Source: Achromobacter sp. RTa (GTDB lineage: Bacteria > Pseudomonadota > Gammaproteobacteria > Burkholderiales > Burkholderiaceae_B). Taken from it: a stretch of DNA of 64,000 nucleotides. The stretch lies in NCBI RefSeq assembly GCF_000757485.1, contig NZ_JPYO01000045.1, positions 506,121-570,120 of the forward strand, read 5' to 3'. The notes below the pieces were generated by a model. It ran no database searches. It saw only the letters and a program-made list of their open reading frames with translations, and was not told the origin of the DNA. This document shows, piece by piece, positions 35,640 to 45,589 of this stretch (positions are counted from its first letter, which is position 1; every line of letters starts with the position of its first letter). The translations under genes and the position numbers were made by a program.

Positions 35640-35948
35640 ATGTTCAGCTGGATGGTCTGGACCACCCCCGTCGCCGTGTTCTTTACCTGCGTCGTCCTGA
35701 TGCTGATCGGCATGACGGTGTGGGAATTGAAATCGCCCACGGTGGAGCGCAAGGGCTTCCTGCCCCTGCGCACCACCCGGGGCGACCGCCTTTTCATCGG
35801 CCTGATGGCCGCGGCCTGGGTCAACCTGGCGTTCGTGGGCCTGGGCGAGAAGGCGGCCGAATGGCTGTCGCTGGACGAGCCGCCCTCGGTGTGGATCGGA
35901 TTTGCCGCGTCGATGCTGTTGCTGGCGTTCATCATGAAGAAGGGCTGA
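35640..35948 (+). CDS. glpU: DUF2160 small membrane protein of glycerol importer (GlpU)
   Basis: A 102-residue protein with three predicted membrane helices (about 7-28, 52-70 and 82-99). It shows the DUF2160 features TVWELKSPTVERKGFLP near residue 26 and TRGDRLFIGL. In the Rhizobium operon the equivalent glpU lies between the permeases and the binding protein; its job in transport is not known. AAGGAGG sits about 10 bases before ATG 35640. Its last four codons and stop are duplicated exactly in the next 15 bases. Confidence 0.88.
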   Translation: MFSWMVWTTPVAVFFTCVVLMLIGMTVWELKSPTVERKGFLPLRTTRGDRLFIGLMAAAWVNLAFVGLGEKAAEWLSLDEPPSVWIGFAASMLLLAFIMKKG

Positions 35949-35963
35949 ATGAAGAAGGGCTGA
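35934..35963. repeat. Exact 15-bp tandem duplication across the glpU stop codon
   Basis: ATGAAGAAGGGCTGA occurs twice in direct contact (35934-35948 and 35949-35963). The first copy ends glpU. The second reads as an isolated Met-Lys-Lys-Gly-stop in frame just after the stop. It looks like a recent slippage duplication. Confidence 0.9.
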
Positions 35964-36078
35964 AGAGGGGCGCAGACCCCTCGATGATGCAAGCGGTGTG
36001 GAAGGACTATCGGCCAGCGTCTTCCCCGGCCAGCGGTCCGCAGCAAACATTGGGGAAGGCTTATCGAGGAGACAGGTC

Positions 36079-37809
<1,731 letters not shown>

Positions 37810-37825
37810 GCGCCCCGCAGCCAGG

Positions 37826-37854
37826 AAAGACGCCACGGAGACGTGGCGTTTTTT
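37826..37854 (+). terminator. Rho-independent terminator of the glp importer operon
   Basis: ACGCCACG and CGTGGCGT form an 8-bp perfect stem with a GAGA loop (37830-37849), extended by A-T pairs and followed by a run of six T. It lies 20 bases after the glpV stop and is the clearest intrinsic terminator in the window. Confidence 0.92.
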
Positions 37855-37878
37855 CATGGCGGGCCGCCGCGCTCCGTG

Positions 37879-38781
37879 TCACCCGATCGCGAGCGACCGG
37901 TGCGCGCATACGCCCGCCATCACGCCGGAAGCGCTGGCCAGGGTCGCATTGCTCATGGGGATGGCTGCGTCGCCTGCGGCGAACACCCCGGCGACGGTCG
38001 TCTGCTTGAGCGCGTCCACGCGGATGACCGGACCCAGCGGGCCTTCATCGAACGCGCAGCCCAGCTGCATCGCCAGCGGGCTCGCCATATGCGTCCTGCT
38101 CGCCACGAAGAGGGCCTGGATCGCCATGCGGCGGCCGTCGGCCAGCTTGACGGCGTCCAGCGCGGGCGCCGCTCCCATCAATTCGACGACGGGCGTGCGT
38201 TCGATGCGCACGCCGCGGCGTCCAAGCAGCGCCGCCTGCTCCGGGTCGGGCTCGAATTCGCCCTGCGTGAAATAGGTGGTCGGCCCCCAATCCGGCAGCA
38301 GCGCGGCCTGATGCGCGGACAAGGGATGCGCCGCCAGCACGCCGAGCGGCCGGCCGGCGTTTTCATATCCGTGGCAATAGGGGCAATGCAGGACGGTCCG
38401 GCCCCAGCGTTCCTGCAGGCCGGCCAGAGGCGGAAGCTCGTCGCGCAGGCCGGTCGCCAGGATCAGTCGCAGGCCCAGCGCTTCCCGGCCCCCGGCCAGC
38501 ACGACGCGGAAAGGGCCGCCGTCACGCACGGCGTCGGCCTGCAAGGCTTCCTCGTCCAGGAAGGTGACGGTGGGGTAGCGCGCGAGCTGGGCGCGCGCCT
38601 GCTGCACGATTTCGCGGGGCGGCCTGCCGTCCTGGGCCAGGAAGCCGTGCGCGTGGGCCGCGTAGCGGTTGCGGGGCAGGCCAGAGTCGATCAGCAGGAC
38701 GCGCCGCCGGGCGCGCGCCAATTGCAGGGCGGCGGAAAGGCCGGCGAAGCTGCCGCCGACGATGAGGGCGTCGTAAGTCAT
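37879..38781 (-). CDS. FAD/NAD(P)-dependent disulfide oxidoreductase (thioredoxin-reductase-like, CPYC)
   Basis: A 300-residue flavoprotein of thioredoxin-reductase size. FAD-binding DALIVGGSFAGLSAAL lies at the N-terminus, LILATGLRDELPPL near residue 107, the redox pair Cys133-Cys136 in HCPYCHGYE, and VFAAGDAAIPMSNA near the C-terminus. HCxxCHGYE is typical of GliT-like dithiol oxidases rather than true TrxB (CATC). Its redox partner is unknown. ATG 38781 is chosen because the Rossmann fold starts there. It is divergent from the SDR gene, with large inverted repeats between them. Confidence 0.88.
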   Translation of the reverse strand: MTYDALIVGGSFAGLSAALQLARARRRVLLIDSGLPRNRYAAHAHGFLAQDGRPPREIVQQARAQLARYPTVTFLDEEALQADAVRDGGPFRVVLAGGREALGLRLILATGLRDELPPLAGLQERWGRTVLHCPYCHGYENAGRPLGVLAAHPLSAHQAALLPDWGPTTYFTQGEFEPDPEQAALLGRRGVRIERTPVVELMGAAPALDAVKLADGRRMAIQALFVASRTHMASPLAMQLGCAFDEGPLGPVIRVDALKQTTVAGVFAAGDAAIPMSNATLASASGVMAGVCAHRSLAIG

Positions 38782-38806
38782 GAAGAGTTTCCCGGAAAGG
38801 ATTATC

Positions 38807-38870
38807 AAGATACTTTATAAGTTTCATGATAGGGTGTAATCCGCTTCTCATGCAACTTCATAAGTATCTT
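38807..38870. promoter_or_regulatory. Long imperfect inverted repeat in divergent promoter region
   Basis: A 21-base element at 38807-38827 beginning AAGATACTTTATAAG recurs inverted at 38850-38870, ending CTTCATAAGTATCTT, with three mismatches and a 22-base spacer. Each arm is itself partly palindromic (CTTTATAAG; CTTCATAAG). It sits between the CPYC oxidoreductase and the SDR. No regulator gene is adjacent, so the binding factor is unidentified. Confidence 0.6.
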
Positions 38871-39014
38871 TTTGGTGACCCCGGCGCGGCATGCCCGCCG
38901 CCTATGTAAAACGGTGTTTCGCATCGGGGTTGTGCCATCGGGAGGGCGGGACTAACCTGATTGGCACGTACACCGAGCGGCGGCGCCTGCCGCGCCTGCC
39001 GCGCAGGAGGCGGC

Positions 39015-39836
39015 ATGCTGCAAGGTTCAGACCTACGAGGGCGCGTTGCGCTGGTTACCGGCGCGTCGTCCGGCATCGGGCGGGCCACCGCCATCGCGTT
39101 GGCGATGGCGGGCGCGCGCGTGGTGGTCAATCACCGGGCAGGCGGCGACTCGCAGGCCCGCGCCGCCGCCGTGGTGGAGGATATCCAGCGCGAGGGCGGC
39201 GAGGCCGTGGCCGCGGCGGCCGACATCAGCCGCGAAGCCGAGGTGGACCATCTGTTCGAACAGGCCGTCGGGCATTTCGGGCGGCTGGACATCCTGGTCA
39301 ACAATGCGGGCATCGAACATCCTTCGCCCATTGCCGACATGACGCTGGCTGACTGGCGGCGGGTGATCGACGTGAATCTCACCGGCCATTTCCTGTGCGC
39401 CCGGGCCGCGGCCCGGGCCTTCGACGCGCAGCCGGCGGATCCGGCGCGGCAAGGCCTGGCTCAGGGCAACATCCTCTTCATCAGCTCGGTGCACGAGGTC
39501 ATCCCCTGGGCGTTCCAGGTGAACTACGCGGCGTCCAAGGGCGGAGTCTCGCTGCTGATGAAATCGCTGGCCCAGGAGTTGGCTCCCGCCAGGATCCGGG
39601 TGAATTCGATCGCCCCGGGCGCCATTCGCACCGCCATCAACCGGCCCGCCTGGGATACGCCCGACAGCCTGGCCAATCTGCTCAAGCTCATCCCCTACGG
39701 CCGCATCGGCGAGCCCGAGGACGTGGCGCGCGCGGCGGTCTGGCTGGCCAGCGACGCGTCCGACTACGTTACCGGCACGACCCTGTTCGTGGACGGTGGA
39801 ATGACGCTGTATCCCGAATTCCGCGGCGCGGGCTAG
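39015..39836 (+). CDS. SDR-family oxidoreductase (glucose dehydrogenase-like)
   Basis: A 273-residue classical short-chain dehydrogenase. Cofactor motif TGASSGIG (15-22), NNAG (97-100), catalytic Ser158/159, Tyr172 and Lys176 (NYAASKGG) and the C-terminal TGTTLFVDGGMTLYPEF, typical of the glucose-1-dehydrogenase-like group, are present. Arg/His after the first beta strand (NHRAGG) suggest NADP preference. AGGAGG is 5 bases before ATG 39015. The GH15 gene follows after 9 bases, so the two are likely co-transcribed; the sugar link is inference. Confidence 0.92.
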   Translation: MLQGSDLRGRVALVTGASSGIGRATAIALAMAGARVVVNHRAGGDSQARAAAVVEDIQREGGEAVAAAADISREAEVDHLFEQAVGHFGRLDILVNNAGIEHPSPIADMTLADWRRVIDVNLTGHFLCARAAARAFDAQPADPARQGLAQGNILFISSVHEVIPWAFQVNYAASKGGVSLLMKSLAQELAPARIRVNSIAPGAIRTAINRPAWDTPDSLANLLKLIPYGRIGEPEDVARAAVWLASDASDYVTGTTLFVDGGMTLYPEFRGAG

Positions 39837-39845
39837 GCGGCGCGC

Positions 39846-41666
39846 ATGTCCAAGCCCCTGGAAGACTACGGACTCATCGGCAACATGCTTTCCGCCGCGC
39901 TGGTCGCGCGCGATGGCTCCATCGATTGGCTCTGCCTGCCGCATTTCGATTCGCCCGCGTGTTTCGCGGCGCTGCTGGGCGACCAGCGCCACGGACGCTG
40001 GCGCATCGCGCCGCGCGGCAAGGGCGCCACCGTCTCGCGGCGCTACGTGCCCGACACCGCGGTGCTGGAAACACGCTACGAAACCGCCACCGGCGCGGCG
40101 ACGCTGTTCGACTTCATGCCGCTCAGCGACGACGACGAACGCGCGGACGTGGTGCGCATCGTGCGCGGCGAATCCGGGCACGTGCAGATGGACATGGAGC
40201 TGGTGCTGCGCTTCAACTACGGCCAGGCCGTGCCCTGGGTGCGGCGGCGCGACTACGGGCTGAGCGCCATCGCCGGGCCGGACGCGGTCGAACTGCACAC
40301 GCCCATCGAACTGGAAGGCCACGAGCTCAAGACCACGGCGCGCTTCAACGTGCACCCGGGCACGGTGGTGCCGTTCACCTTGTCGTACCACCGTTCGCAC
40401 CGCACCCCGCATTTCGTGCCCGACCGGGTCGAAAGCATGGACCGCACGATCTCGTGGTGGCAGGAATGGGCCAAGCGCTGTCACTGGGAAGGGCCGGCGG
40501 ACGCGCGGCGCGATGCGGTGCTGCGCTCGTTGATCACGCTGAAGCTTCTGACTTTCCAGCCCACGGGCGGCATCATCGCGGCGCCGACGACCTCGCTGCC
40601 GGAGGCGCTGGGCGGCAGCCGCAACTGGGATTACCGGCATTGCTGGCTGCGCGATTCGGCGCTGACGCTCTACGCGCTGCTCAACGCCGGCTACCGCGAA
40701 GAGGCCGAGGCCTGGCGGCAATGGCTGTTGCGGGCGGTGGCGGGCCATCCCGACCAGCTGCAGATCATGTACGGCATAGCGGGCGGCCGCTGGCTGCCGG
40801 AGCTGGAGATCCCCTGGCTGCCGGGCTATGCGTCCAGCCTGCCGGTGCGCAAGGGCAACGGCGCCGCCGGCCAGGACCAGCTCGACGTCTACGGCGAACT
40901 CATCGAGACCCTGTATGCCGCGCGCGTCGCGGACCTGGCGCCGCTGGCCGAGGCCTGGCGCCTGCAGAAAGTGCTGCTGGAGCCGCTGGCGCGCCGGTGG
41001 TCGGAGCTGGACCACGGCATCTGGGAAGTGCGCGGCGAACGGCGGGCCTTCACCCATTCCCGGCTGATGTGCTGGGTGGCGTTCGACCGGGCGGTCAAGG
41101 GATGCGAGCGTTTCGGCCTGAAGGGCCCGGTGGAGGCGTGGCGCCGCCTGCGGGAGCAGATCCGGGCCGATATCTGCGAGCACGGCTACGACCGGGAGCA
41201 GGGCTGTTTCGTGCAGAGCTATGGGTCGGGCGCGCTGGACGCGAGCCTGTTGCTGATCCCCCAGGTGGGTTTTCTGCCCGCCGACGATCCGCGCGTGGCG
41301 GGGACGGTGCGCGCCATCGAACGCGGGCTGCTGCGCGACGGCCTGCTGCGGCGCTATTCCACCGACCGCACGGACGACGGGCTGGAGGGAGAGGAAGGCG
41401 TGTTCCTCGCCTGCAGCTTCTGGCTGGCGGACGCCTACGTGATGCAGGGCAGGCTGGACGACGCGGAGCGCCTCTTCGAGCGGCTGCTGACGCTGCGCAA
41501 CGACCTGGGCCTGCTCGCGGAGGAGTACGACGTGGTCCGCCGGCGGCTGGTCGGCAATTTTCCTCAGGGTTTTTCCCACATCGGCCTGGTCAACACGGCC
41601 TATAACCTGAGCGGGGCGACGGGCCCCGCGCGGCAGCGCGCCGAGCAGGACGCCCCGCGCGCCTGA
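39846..41666 (+). CDS. GH15-family glycoside hydrolase (glucoamylase/trehalase-like)
   Basis: A 606-residue protein of the bacterial GH15 class with an N-terminal beta-sandwich domain ([20 protein letters not shown] start) and an (alpha/alpha)6 barrel. [18 protein letters not shown] near residue 260 and the catalytic-acid region [17 protein letters not shown] near 515 are present, with a second Glu in LLAEEYD near 558. No signal peptide is seen, so it acts in the cytoplasm, for example on maltooligosaccharides or trehalose. It follows the SDR gene by 9 bases. Confidence 0.9.
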   Translation: MSKPLEDYGLIGNMLSAALVARDGSIDWLCLPHFDSPACFAALLGDQRHGRWRIAPRGKGATVSRRYVPDTAVLETRYETATGAATLFDFMPLSDDDERADVVRIVRGESGHVQMDMELVLRFNYGQAVPWVRRRDYGLSAIAGPDAVELHTPIELEGHELKTTARFNVHPGTVVPFTLSYHRSHRTPHFVPDRVESMDRTISWWQEWAKRCHWEGPADARRDAVLRSLITLKLLTFQPTGGIIAAPTTSLPEALGGSRNWDYRHCWLRDSALTLYALLNAGYREEAEAWRQWLLRAVAGHPDQLQIMYGIAGGRWLPELEIPWLPGYASSLPVRKGNGAAGQDQLDVYGELIETLYAARVADLAPLAEAWRLQKVLLEPLARRWSELDHGIWEVRGERRAFTHSRLMCWVAFDRAVKGCERFGLKGPVEAWRRLREQIRADICEHGYDREQGCFVQSYGSGALDASLLLIPQVGFLPADDPRVAGTVRAIERGLLRDGLLRRYSTDRTDDGLEGEEGVFLACSFWLADAYVMQGRLDDAERLFERLLTLRNDLGLLAEEYDVVRRRLVGNFPQGFSHIGLVNTAYNLSGATGPARQRAEQDAPRA

Positions 41667-41698
41667 GGCGGCCTCCGCGGTGTATTCTCGCTGTCATG

Positions 41699-41721
41699 CG
41701 GGGCCCCCATGACGGGCCCCG
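41699..41721 (+). terminator. GC-rich hairpin after the GH15 gene
   Basis: CGGGGCCC and GGGCCCCG form a perfect 8-bp stem with a 7-base loop, 33 bases after the GH15 stop and ahead of the acyl-CoA dehydrogenase gene. Only TCTT follows, so termination strength is doubtful. Confidence 0.4.
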
Positions 41722-41785
41722 TCTTGCGCAGGCAGAGCCAGGCCGCGACCCCGCGAGCCGGCCGCCGCACCCAGGAGACAAGAAC

Positions 41786-42913
41786 ATGCTTTTGACGGAA
41801 GAACAGCAAAGCGTCCAGGAAATGGCGCGCCGGTTTGCGCAGGAGCGGCTGGCCCCCAACGCCGAACGCTGGGACCGCGACCATCACTATCCCGCCGACG
41901 CCATCGCCGAGATGGCGCAGTTGGGGTTCTTCGGCATGCTGGTGCCCGAGGACTGGGACGGCAACGACAGCGGCTACGTGTCTTACGCCGTCGCCCTGGA
42001 AGAGATCGCAGCGGGCAGCGGCGCCTGCTCCACCATCATGAGCGTGCACAACTCGGTCGCCTGCATGCCCATACTGAAGTTCGGCACGGATGCGCAGAAG
42101 GAGCAGTTCCTGCGGCCGCTGGCGCGCGGCGAGCATATCGGCGCTTTCGCGTTGACCGAACCTCAGGCGGGGTCGGACGCCAGCAGCCTGCAAACGCGCG
42201 CCCGCCGCGACGGCGACAGCTATGTGCTGAACGGCGCCAAGCAGTTCATCACGTCGGGCCGCAATGGCCAGACCGTGATCGTGTTCGCGGTGACCGATCC
42301 GGCGGCCGGCAAGCGCGGCATCTCCGCCTTCATCGTGCCGACCGATACGCCGGGCTACAAGGTGCTGCGGGTGGAGGACAAACTGGGCCAGCATGCTTCG
42401 GACACCTGCCACATCGCCTTCGAGGACCTGCGCATTCCCGCCGCCTACCGCCTGGGCGAGGAGGGCGAGGGCTACCGGATCGCCCTGTCCAACCTGGAAG
42501 GCGGCCGCATCGGCATCGCCTCGCAATCCGTGGGCATGGCGCGGGCGGCATTTGAGTGCGCGCGCGACTACGCACGCGACCGCCAGGCTTTCGGCAAACC
42601 CATCATGGAGCACCAGGCCGTGTCGTTCCGCCTTGCCGACATGGCCACGCAGATCCATGCCGCCCGCCAGATGGTGCTGCACGCAGCGGCCTTGCGCGCC
42701 GCCGGCCAACCGGCGCTGACGGAGGCATCCATGGCCAAGCTGTTCGCTTCAGAGATGGCGGAGAAGGTGTGTTCCGCCGCCATCCAGACTTTGGGCGGAT
42801 ACGGCTACCTGAAGGATTTTCCGGTGGAGCGGATCTACCGCGACGTGCGCGTGTGCCAGATCTATGAAGGCACCAGCGACATCCAGCGGCTGGTTATCGC
42901 CCGGAACCTGTAG
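41786..42913 (+). CDS. Acyl-CoA dehydrogenase (short/branched-chain type)
   Basis: A 375-residue FAD enzyme that introduces a double bond into acyl-Co[20 protein letters not shown] near residue 120 (FAD/substrate), [38 protein letters not shown] near 270, [16 protein letters not shown] near 335 and the catalytic-base region YEGTSDIQR near 360 are all present. The Glu in this last motif marks the short-chain/isobutyryl type. AGGAG lies about 10 bases before ATG 41786. Its last 20 bases overlap the convergent DUF2784 gene. Confidence 0.93.
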   Translation: MLLTEEQQSVQEMARRFAQERLAPNAERWDRDHHYPADAIAEMAQLGFFGMLVPEDWDGNDSGYVSYAVALEEIAAGSGACSTIMSVHNSVACMPILKFGTDAQKEQFLRPLARGEHIGAFALTEPQAGSDASSLQTRARRDGDSYVLNGAKQFITSGRNGQTVIVFAVTDPAAGKRGISAFIVPTDTPGYKVLRVEDKLGQHASDTCHIAFEDLRIPAAYRLGEEGEGYRIALSNLEGGRIGIASQSVGMARAAFECARDYARDRQAFGKPIMEHQAVSFRLADMATQIHAARQMVLHAAALRAAGQPALTEASMAKLFASEMAEKVCSAAIQTLGGYGYLKDFPVERIYRDVRVCQIYEGTSDIQRLVIARNL

Positions 42914-43274
42914 AGCGGCGGCCGCGGCGGAACCACAGCGCATAGACCGCCGCGTTGCCGGCCACCAGCAGGGCGGCCAGCACGATCTGCGTCTCCCGCC
43001 CGATGTCGGCGGGGTAGATGAGGCCCAGCAGGTAGTGCTCGATGAAGCCGCCGGCGTAGCCTTCCTGGCCCGCCTGCCGCCGCAGCGACACTTCCAGCGG
43101 GGTGAGCGGGCATATCCAGCCCATGCCCACCACCAGGGCGCCCCAGGCCAGCGCGGGCAGGTGCAGGTAGGCGATCCAGCGCCGCCAGAGCGCCAGCAGC
43201 CCGCCGAACACCACGAATGCCACGAAGAGGCCATGGACGACGAGCACCAGATCGGCAAGCAGGCGGTAGCTCAT
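42894..43274 (-). CDS. DUF2784 membrane protein
   Basis: A 126-residue protein with about three or four membrane helices. The family pattern is [20 protein letters not shown] at the N-terminus, [21 protein letters not shown] near residue 55 (discussed as motif) and [17 protein letters not shown] near 75. Function unknown. It overlaps the 3' end of the acyl-CoA dehydrogenase gene by 20 bases on the other strand. Confidence 0.88.
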   Translation of the reverse strand: MSYRLLADLVLVVHGLFVAFVVFGGLLALWRRWIAYLHLPALAWGALVVGMGWICPLTPLEVSLRRQAGQEGYAGGFIEHYLLGLIYPADIGRETQIVLAALLVAGNAAVYALWFRRGRRSTGSGR

Positions 43275-43287
43275 CGCCGTGCCCGTG

Positions 43288-43863
43288 TCAGGCCTTCAGG
43301 TCCCGCAGCAGTTTGGCCAGTTCGGGAGCGGTCATCAGGGATACTCCCTGCGACCTGGCGTACTGCTGCGCGTTTTCCGAGACCTCGCCCAGGGCGATGT
43401 AGATGGCCTCCCGCGCGCCGCGTTTCTCGCGCGCCGCCTGCAGTTCGCGCAGCGGCTCGACGCCAACGCGCGCGGCCTTCCAGCGCTTGGCGCTGACGAT
43501 GGCCACGTGGCCGTCCTTGCTGAGCGCGAAGTCCGCGCCCGGCGCCTGCAGGCGCTCCACCTCGCAACCGTCGCGCCGGAAGCCGGCCTCGACGGTCCGG
43601 GCAAAGTCCGCCCACGGCATGCCGGCCGCCGCTTCGGCCACGGCCTGCACGCGCGCGCCGGATGGGGCGCGCAATTGCCTGTAGGCCGCCATGATGGAGA
43701 TGACCGCGAACGGCACGGCGGCGAACACGCCCATCGCGGCGTATTCCAGGGGCAGGGCGGCGAAGCCTCCCGCCGCCAGCAGCAGGGCCACGCCTGCGCT
43801 CATCCACCACGGCGAGCGCAGCAGGACGGCGAAGATGGAGTTCCGGGACATCTTGAATTTCAT
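43288..43863 (-). CDS. Membrane-anchored restriction-endonuclease-like (Mrr_cat) protein
   Basis: A 191-residue protein. Two membrane helices (about 15-33 and 36-55) are followed by a PD-(D/E)xK-like domain: FARTVEAGFRRDGCEVERL, Asp in GADFAL near 110, then VAIVSAKRWK, where the usual Q/E-x-K is S-A-K. The C-terminal IYIALGEVSENAQQYARSQGVSLM is like the Mrr family. The catalytic Gln/Glu is thus replaced. DNA cleavage is doubtful; a role at the membrane is unknown. ATG 43863 starts ahead of the first helix. It follows the S4 gene by 34 bases. Confidence 0.8.
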   Translation of the reverse strand: MKFKMSRNSIFAVLLRSPWWMSAGVALLLAAGGFAALPLEYAAMGVFAAVPFAVISIMAAYRQLRAPSGARVQAVAEAAAGMPWADFARTVEAGFRRDGCEVERLQAPGADFALSKDGHVAIVSAKRWKAARVGVEPLRELQAAREKRGAREAIYIALGEVSENAQQYARSQGVSLMTAPELAKLLRDLKA

Positions 43864-43897
43864 GGCGGCTCGCGGCGTTGCTTGGGCGGAGTAAGGA

Positions 43898-44143
43898 TCA
43901 GGCCGGGTCGCCGCCGGTCTCGGCGGCGCGCACCACAATGCGCGTGTCGCCGCAGGTGACGATCTGGCCCGCGCGGATCTTGGCGGTCTTGCGGGTTTCC
44001 AAGACGCCGCCCACGCTCACGTGGCCTTCCGCCACGAGCATCTTGCCGGCGCCGCCGCTGTCGCATACGCCGGTGGCCTTGAGCAGCTGGTTGACTTCAA
44101 TATAGGGGCTGCCGTCGGCAAGCGTGAATTCGATGATGGGCAT
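43898..44143 (-). CDS. S4-domain RNA-binding protein (YbcJ-like)
   Basis: An 81-residue protein consisting of one S4 domain: FTLADGSPYIEVNQLLKATG, then SGGAGKMLVAEGHVSVGGVLETRKTAKI and IVTCGDTRIVV. It resembles E. coli YbcJ, a stand-alone S4 protein that binds RNA, perhaps on ribosomes. It lies 31 bases downstream of the DUF502 gene and 34 bases upstream of the Mrr-like gene on the same strand. Confidence 0.9.
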   Translation of the reverse strand: MPIIEFTLADGSPYIEVNQLLKATGVCDSGGAGKMLVAEGHVSVGGVLETRKTAKIRAGQIVTCGDTRIVVRAAETGGDPA

Positions 44144-44174
44144 GTCGCGCCTGGAAGAAATGAAAGAAAAGGGC

Positions 44175-44840
44175 TCAGGCCTGGCCGCCGCCGCCGGGAG
44201 CGCCGGGGGCGTCGCTCGGGGGCTCCTGGGCGGCGGGCGCGGCGGGCCGGTTGTTGTTCTCGGCCCGCGCCATCCAGGCGATCAGCGACGAACGCATGGC
44301 TTCCTCGACCGACATCTGGATGGGTTGCACCCACTCCTGCGGCACGAAGACGGTGTAGCCGCCGATCATGTAGCCCATCGGCAGGTAGACGGCCACGCGG
44401 CCGTCCTGCGAGAAGCCCTCGGGCAGCCCGTCCATGCTGCGGCGGGTGATCAGCCCCACCAATTCCATCTGCTGGCCGGGAATGCGCAGGATCACGACCT
44501 GCTGCGCGGTGTTCTTCGAGCTGGGCGAGAAGTAGTCCGCGAAGCTCTTCAGGGACGAATAGATACTCTTGACCACCGGCAGGTTGGTGAACGGCATCTC
44601 CACCAGCGCCAGCACGCGCTGCACGCGCTCCTTGGAGACCAGGTAGCCGATCGCGAGAATGCCCAGTATGCCCAAGGCCAGGCCCATGCCCGGCACGTAG
44701 AAGCCGCCGATGAAGGGGCGCAGGAAGGTCAGCGCCACGGCCTCGGTCCAGGCCAGGAAGATGTAGAGCAGGTAGATGGTCAGCGCCAGGGGCAGGACGG
44801 TGATCAGTCCACGGAAAAAGTACTTGTAGAGTCGAGTCAT
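44175..44840 (-). CDS. DUF502 membrane protein
   Basis: A 221-residue protein. The N-terminal YKYFFRGLITVLPLALTIYL (helix 1), a second helix GLALGILGILAIGYLV near residue 70, and the soluble part with PFTNLPVVKSIYSSLKSFADYF and FVPQEWVQPIQMSVEEAMR are typical of DUF502 (PF04367). The C-terminus is a Pro/Ala/Gly-rich tail. Function unknown. ATG 44840 gives the standard family start; the frame is open upstream without support. Confidence 0.9.
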   Translation of the reverse strand: MTRLYKYFFRGLITVLPLALTIYLLYIFLAWTEAVALTFLRPFIGGFYVPGMGLALGILGILAIGYLVSKERVQRVLALVEMPFTNLPVVKSIYSSLKSFADYFSPSSKNTAQQVVILRIPGQQMELVGLITRRSMDGLPEGFSQDGRVAVYLPMGYMIGGYTVFVPQEWVQPIQMSVEEAMRSSLIAWMARAENNNRPAAPAAQEPPSDAPGAPGGGGQA

Positions 44841-44986
44841 AGGCGAAAGGCAAAAAATGGGGTCGGTGCGCGGCGGCGCAGGCCGGAGGGCCGCCAGCAT
44901 AGCAGCCGGCGCGCTCCAGTCCGGTAACAAAGCGCATGGAATGCGTGCCGAGCCCACGGCGGGGCCTATCGGCCCCAGGGTGTGTC

Positions 44987-45454
44987 CTAACGGTCCACGG
45001 GCAGGTACAGCGTCTCCTTGATCTCCTCCATGACCACGTAGCTCCGCGATTCGGCGGATGCAGGGAGGCGCTTGAGGATTTCGCCCAGGAGGCGGCGGTA
45101 TTCATTCATTTCAGTCAGCCGCGCCTTGACCAGGTAATCGAAGTCGCCCGACACCAGGTGGCATTCCATGACTTCGGGCACGTACAGCAGTTCCTTCTTG
45201 ACCTTGTCGAACACGTCGCCGGACTTGGCCGAAAGCTTGATTTCGAGAAAGACCAGCAGGTTCTTCCCCAGCGCGGCGGGGTTGACGCGCGCATGGTAAC
45301 CCGTGATGACGCCTTCCCGTTCCATCCGCTTGAGGCGGTCGGAACAGGGGGTGGCCGACAGGTTCACCCGGTCGGCGAGTTCGGTCACCGAAATCCGGCC
45401 TTCACGCTGCAGAATATCCAATATTTTCAGGTCGATACGGTCTAGGTCGCGCAT
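44987..45454 (-). CDS. Lrp/AsnC-family regulator (probable regulator of dadA)
   Basis: A 155-residue Lrp-like protein: DLDRIDLKILDILQREGRIS, helix-turn-helix LADRVNLSATPCSDRLKRME, and a RAM domain with ECHLVSGDFDYLVKARLTEM, which is nearly the same as in E. coli Lrp. It is divergent from dadA with 135 bases between, the usual setting for an amino-acid (leucine or alanine) responsive activator of D-amino-acid dehydrogenase. Confidence 0.92.
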   Translation of the reverse strand: MRDLDRIDLKILDILQREGRISVTELADRVNLSATPCSDRLKRMEREGVITGYHARVNPAALGKNLLVFLEIKLSAKSGDVFDKVKKELLYVPEVMECHLVSGDFDYLVKARLTEMNEYRRLLGEILKRLPASAESRSYVVMEEIKETLYLPVDR

Positions 45455-45497
45455 TTCACTTTTGGCGATCGGAAAACAGGATGGCGCCGGGAAAAAC

Positions 45498-45522
45498 CAC
45501 TGCCAAAGATAATTTTTCAGTG
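45498..45522. promoter_or_regulatory. Candidate Lrp-type site between lrp-like gene and dadA
   Basis: CACTG (45498-45502) and CAGTG (45518-45522) are inverted half-sites around an A/T-rich centre (AGATAATTTTT). Symmetry, A/T core and location about 70 bases before dadA fit an Lrp-type site, but the consensus is loose. Confidence 0.3.
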
Positions 45523-45589
45523 TCTTTCACTAGGAAGAGGCTCATAGACTACCGAAATTCCTGCACAAAACCAAACACTGGAAAGAATC

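Noticed and set aside
39033-41579. 848-codon open frame on the minus strand opposite the SDR and GH15 genes
   Set aside because: It lies entirely antisense to two genes with intact catalytic motifs. Its translation is rich in His, Gln, Arg and Gly, as expected for a GC-rich shadow frame, and shows no family motif.
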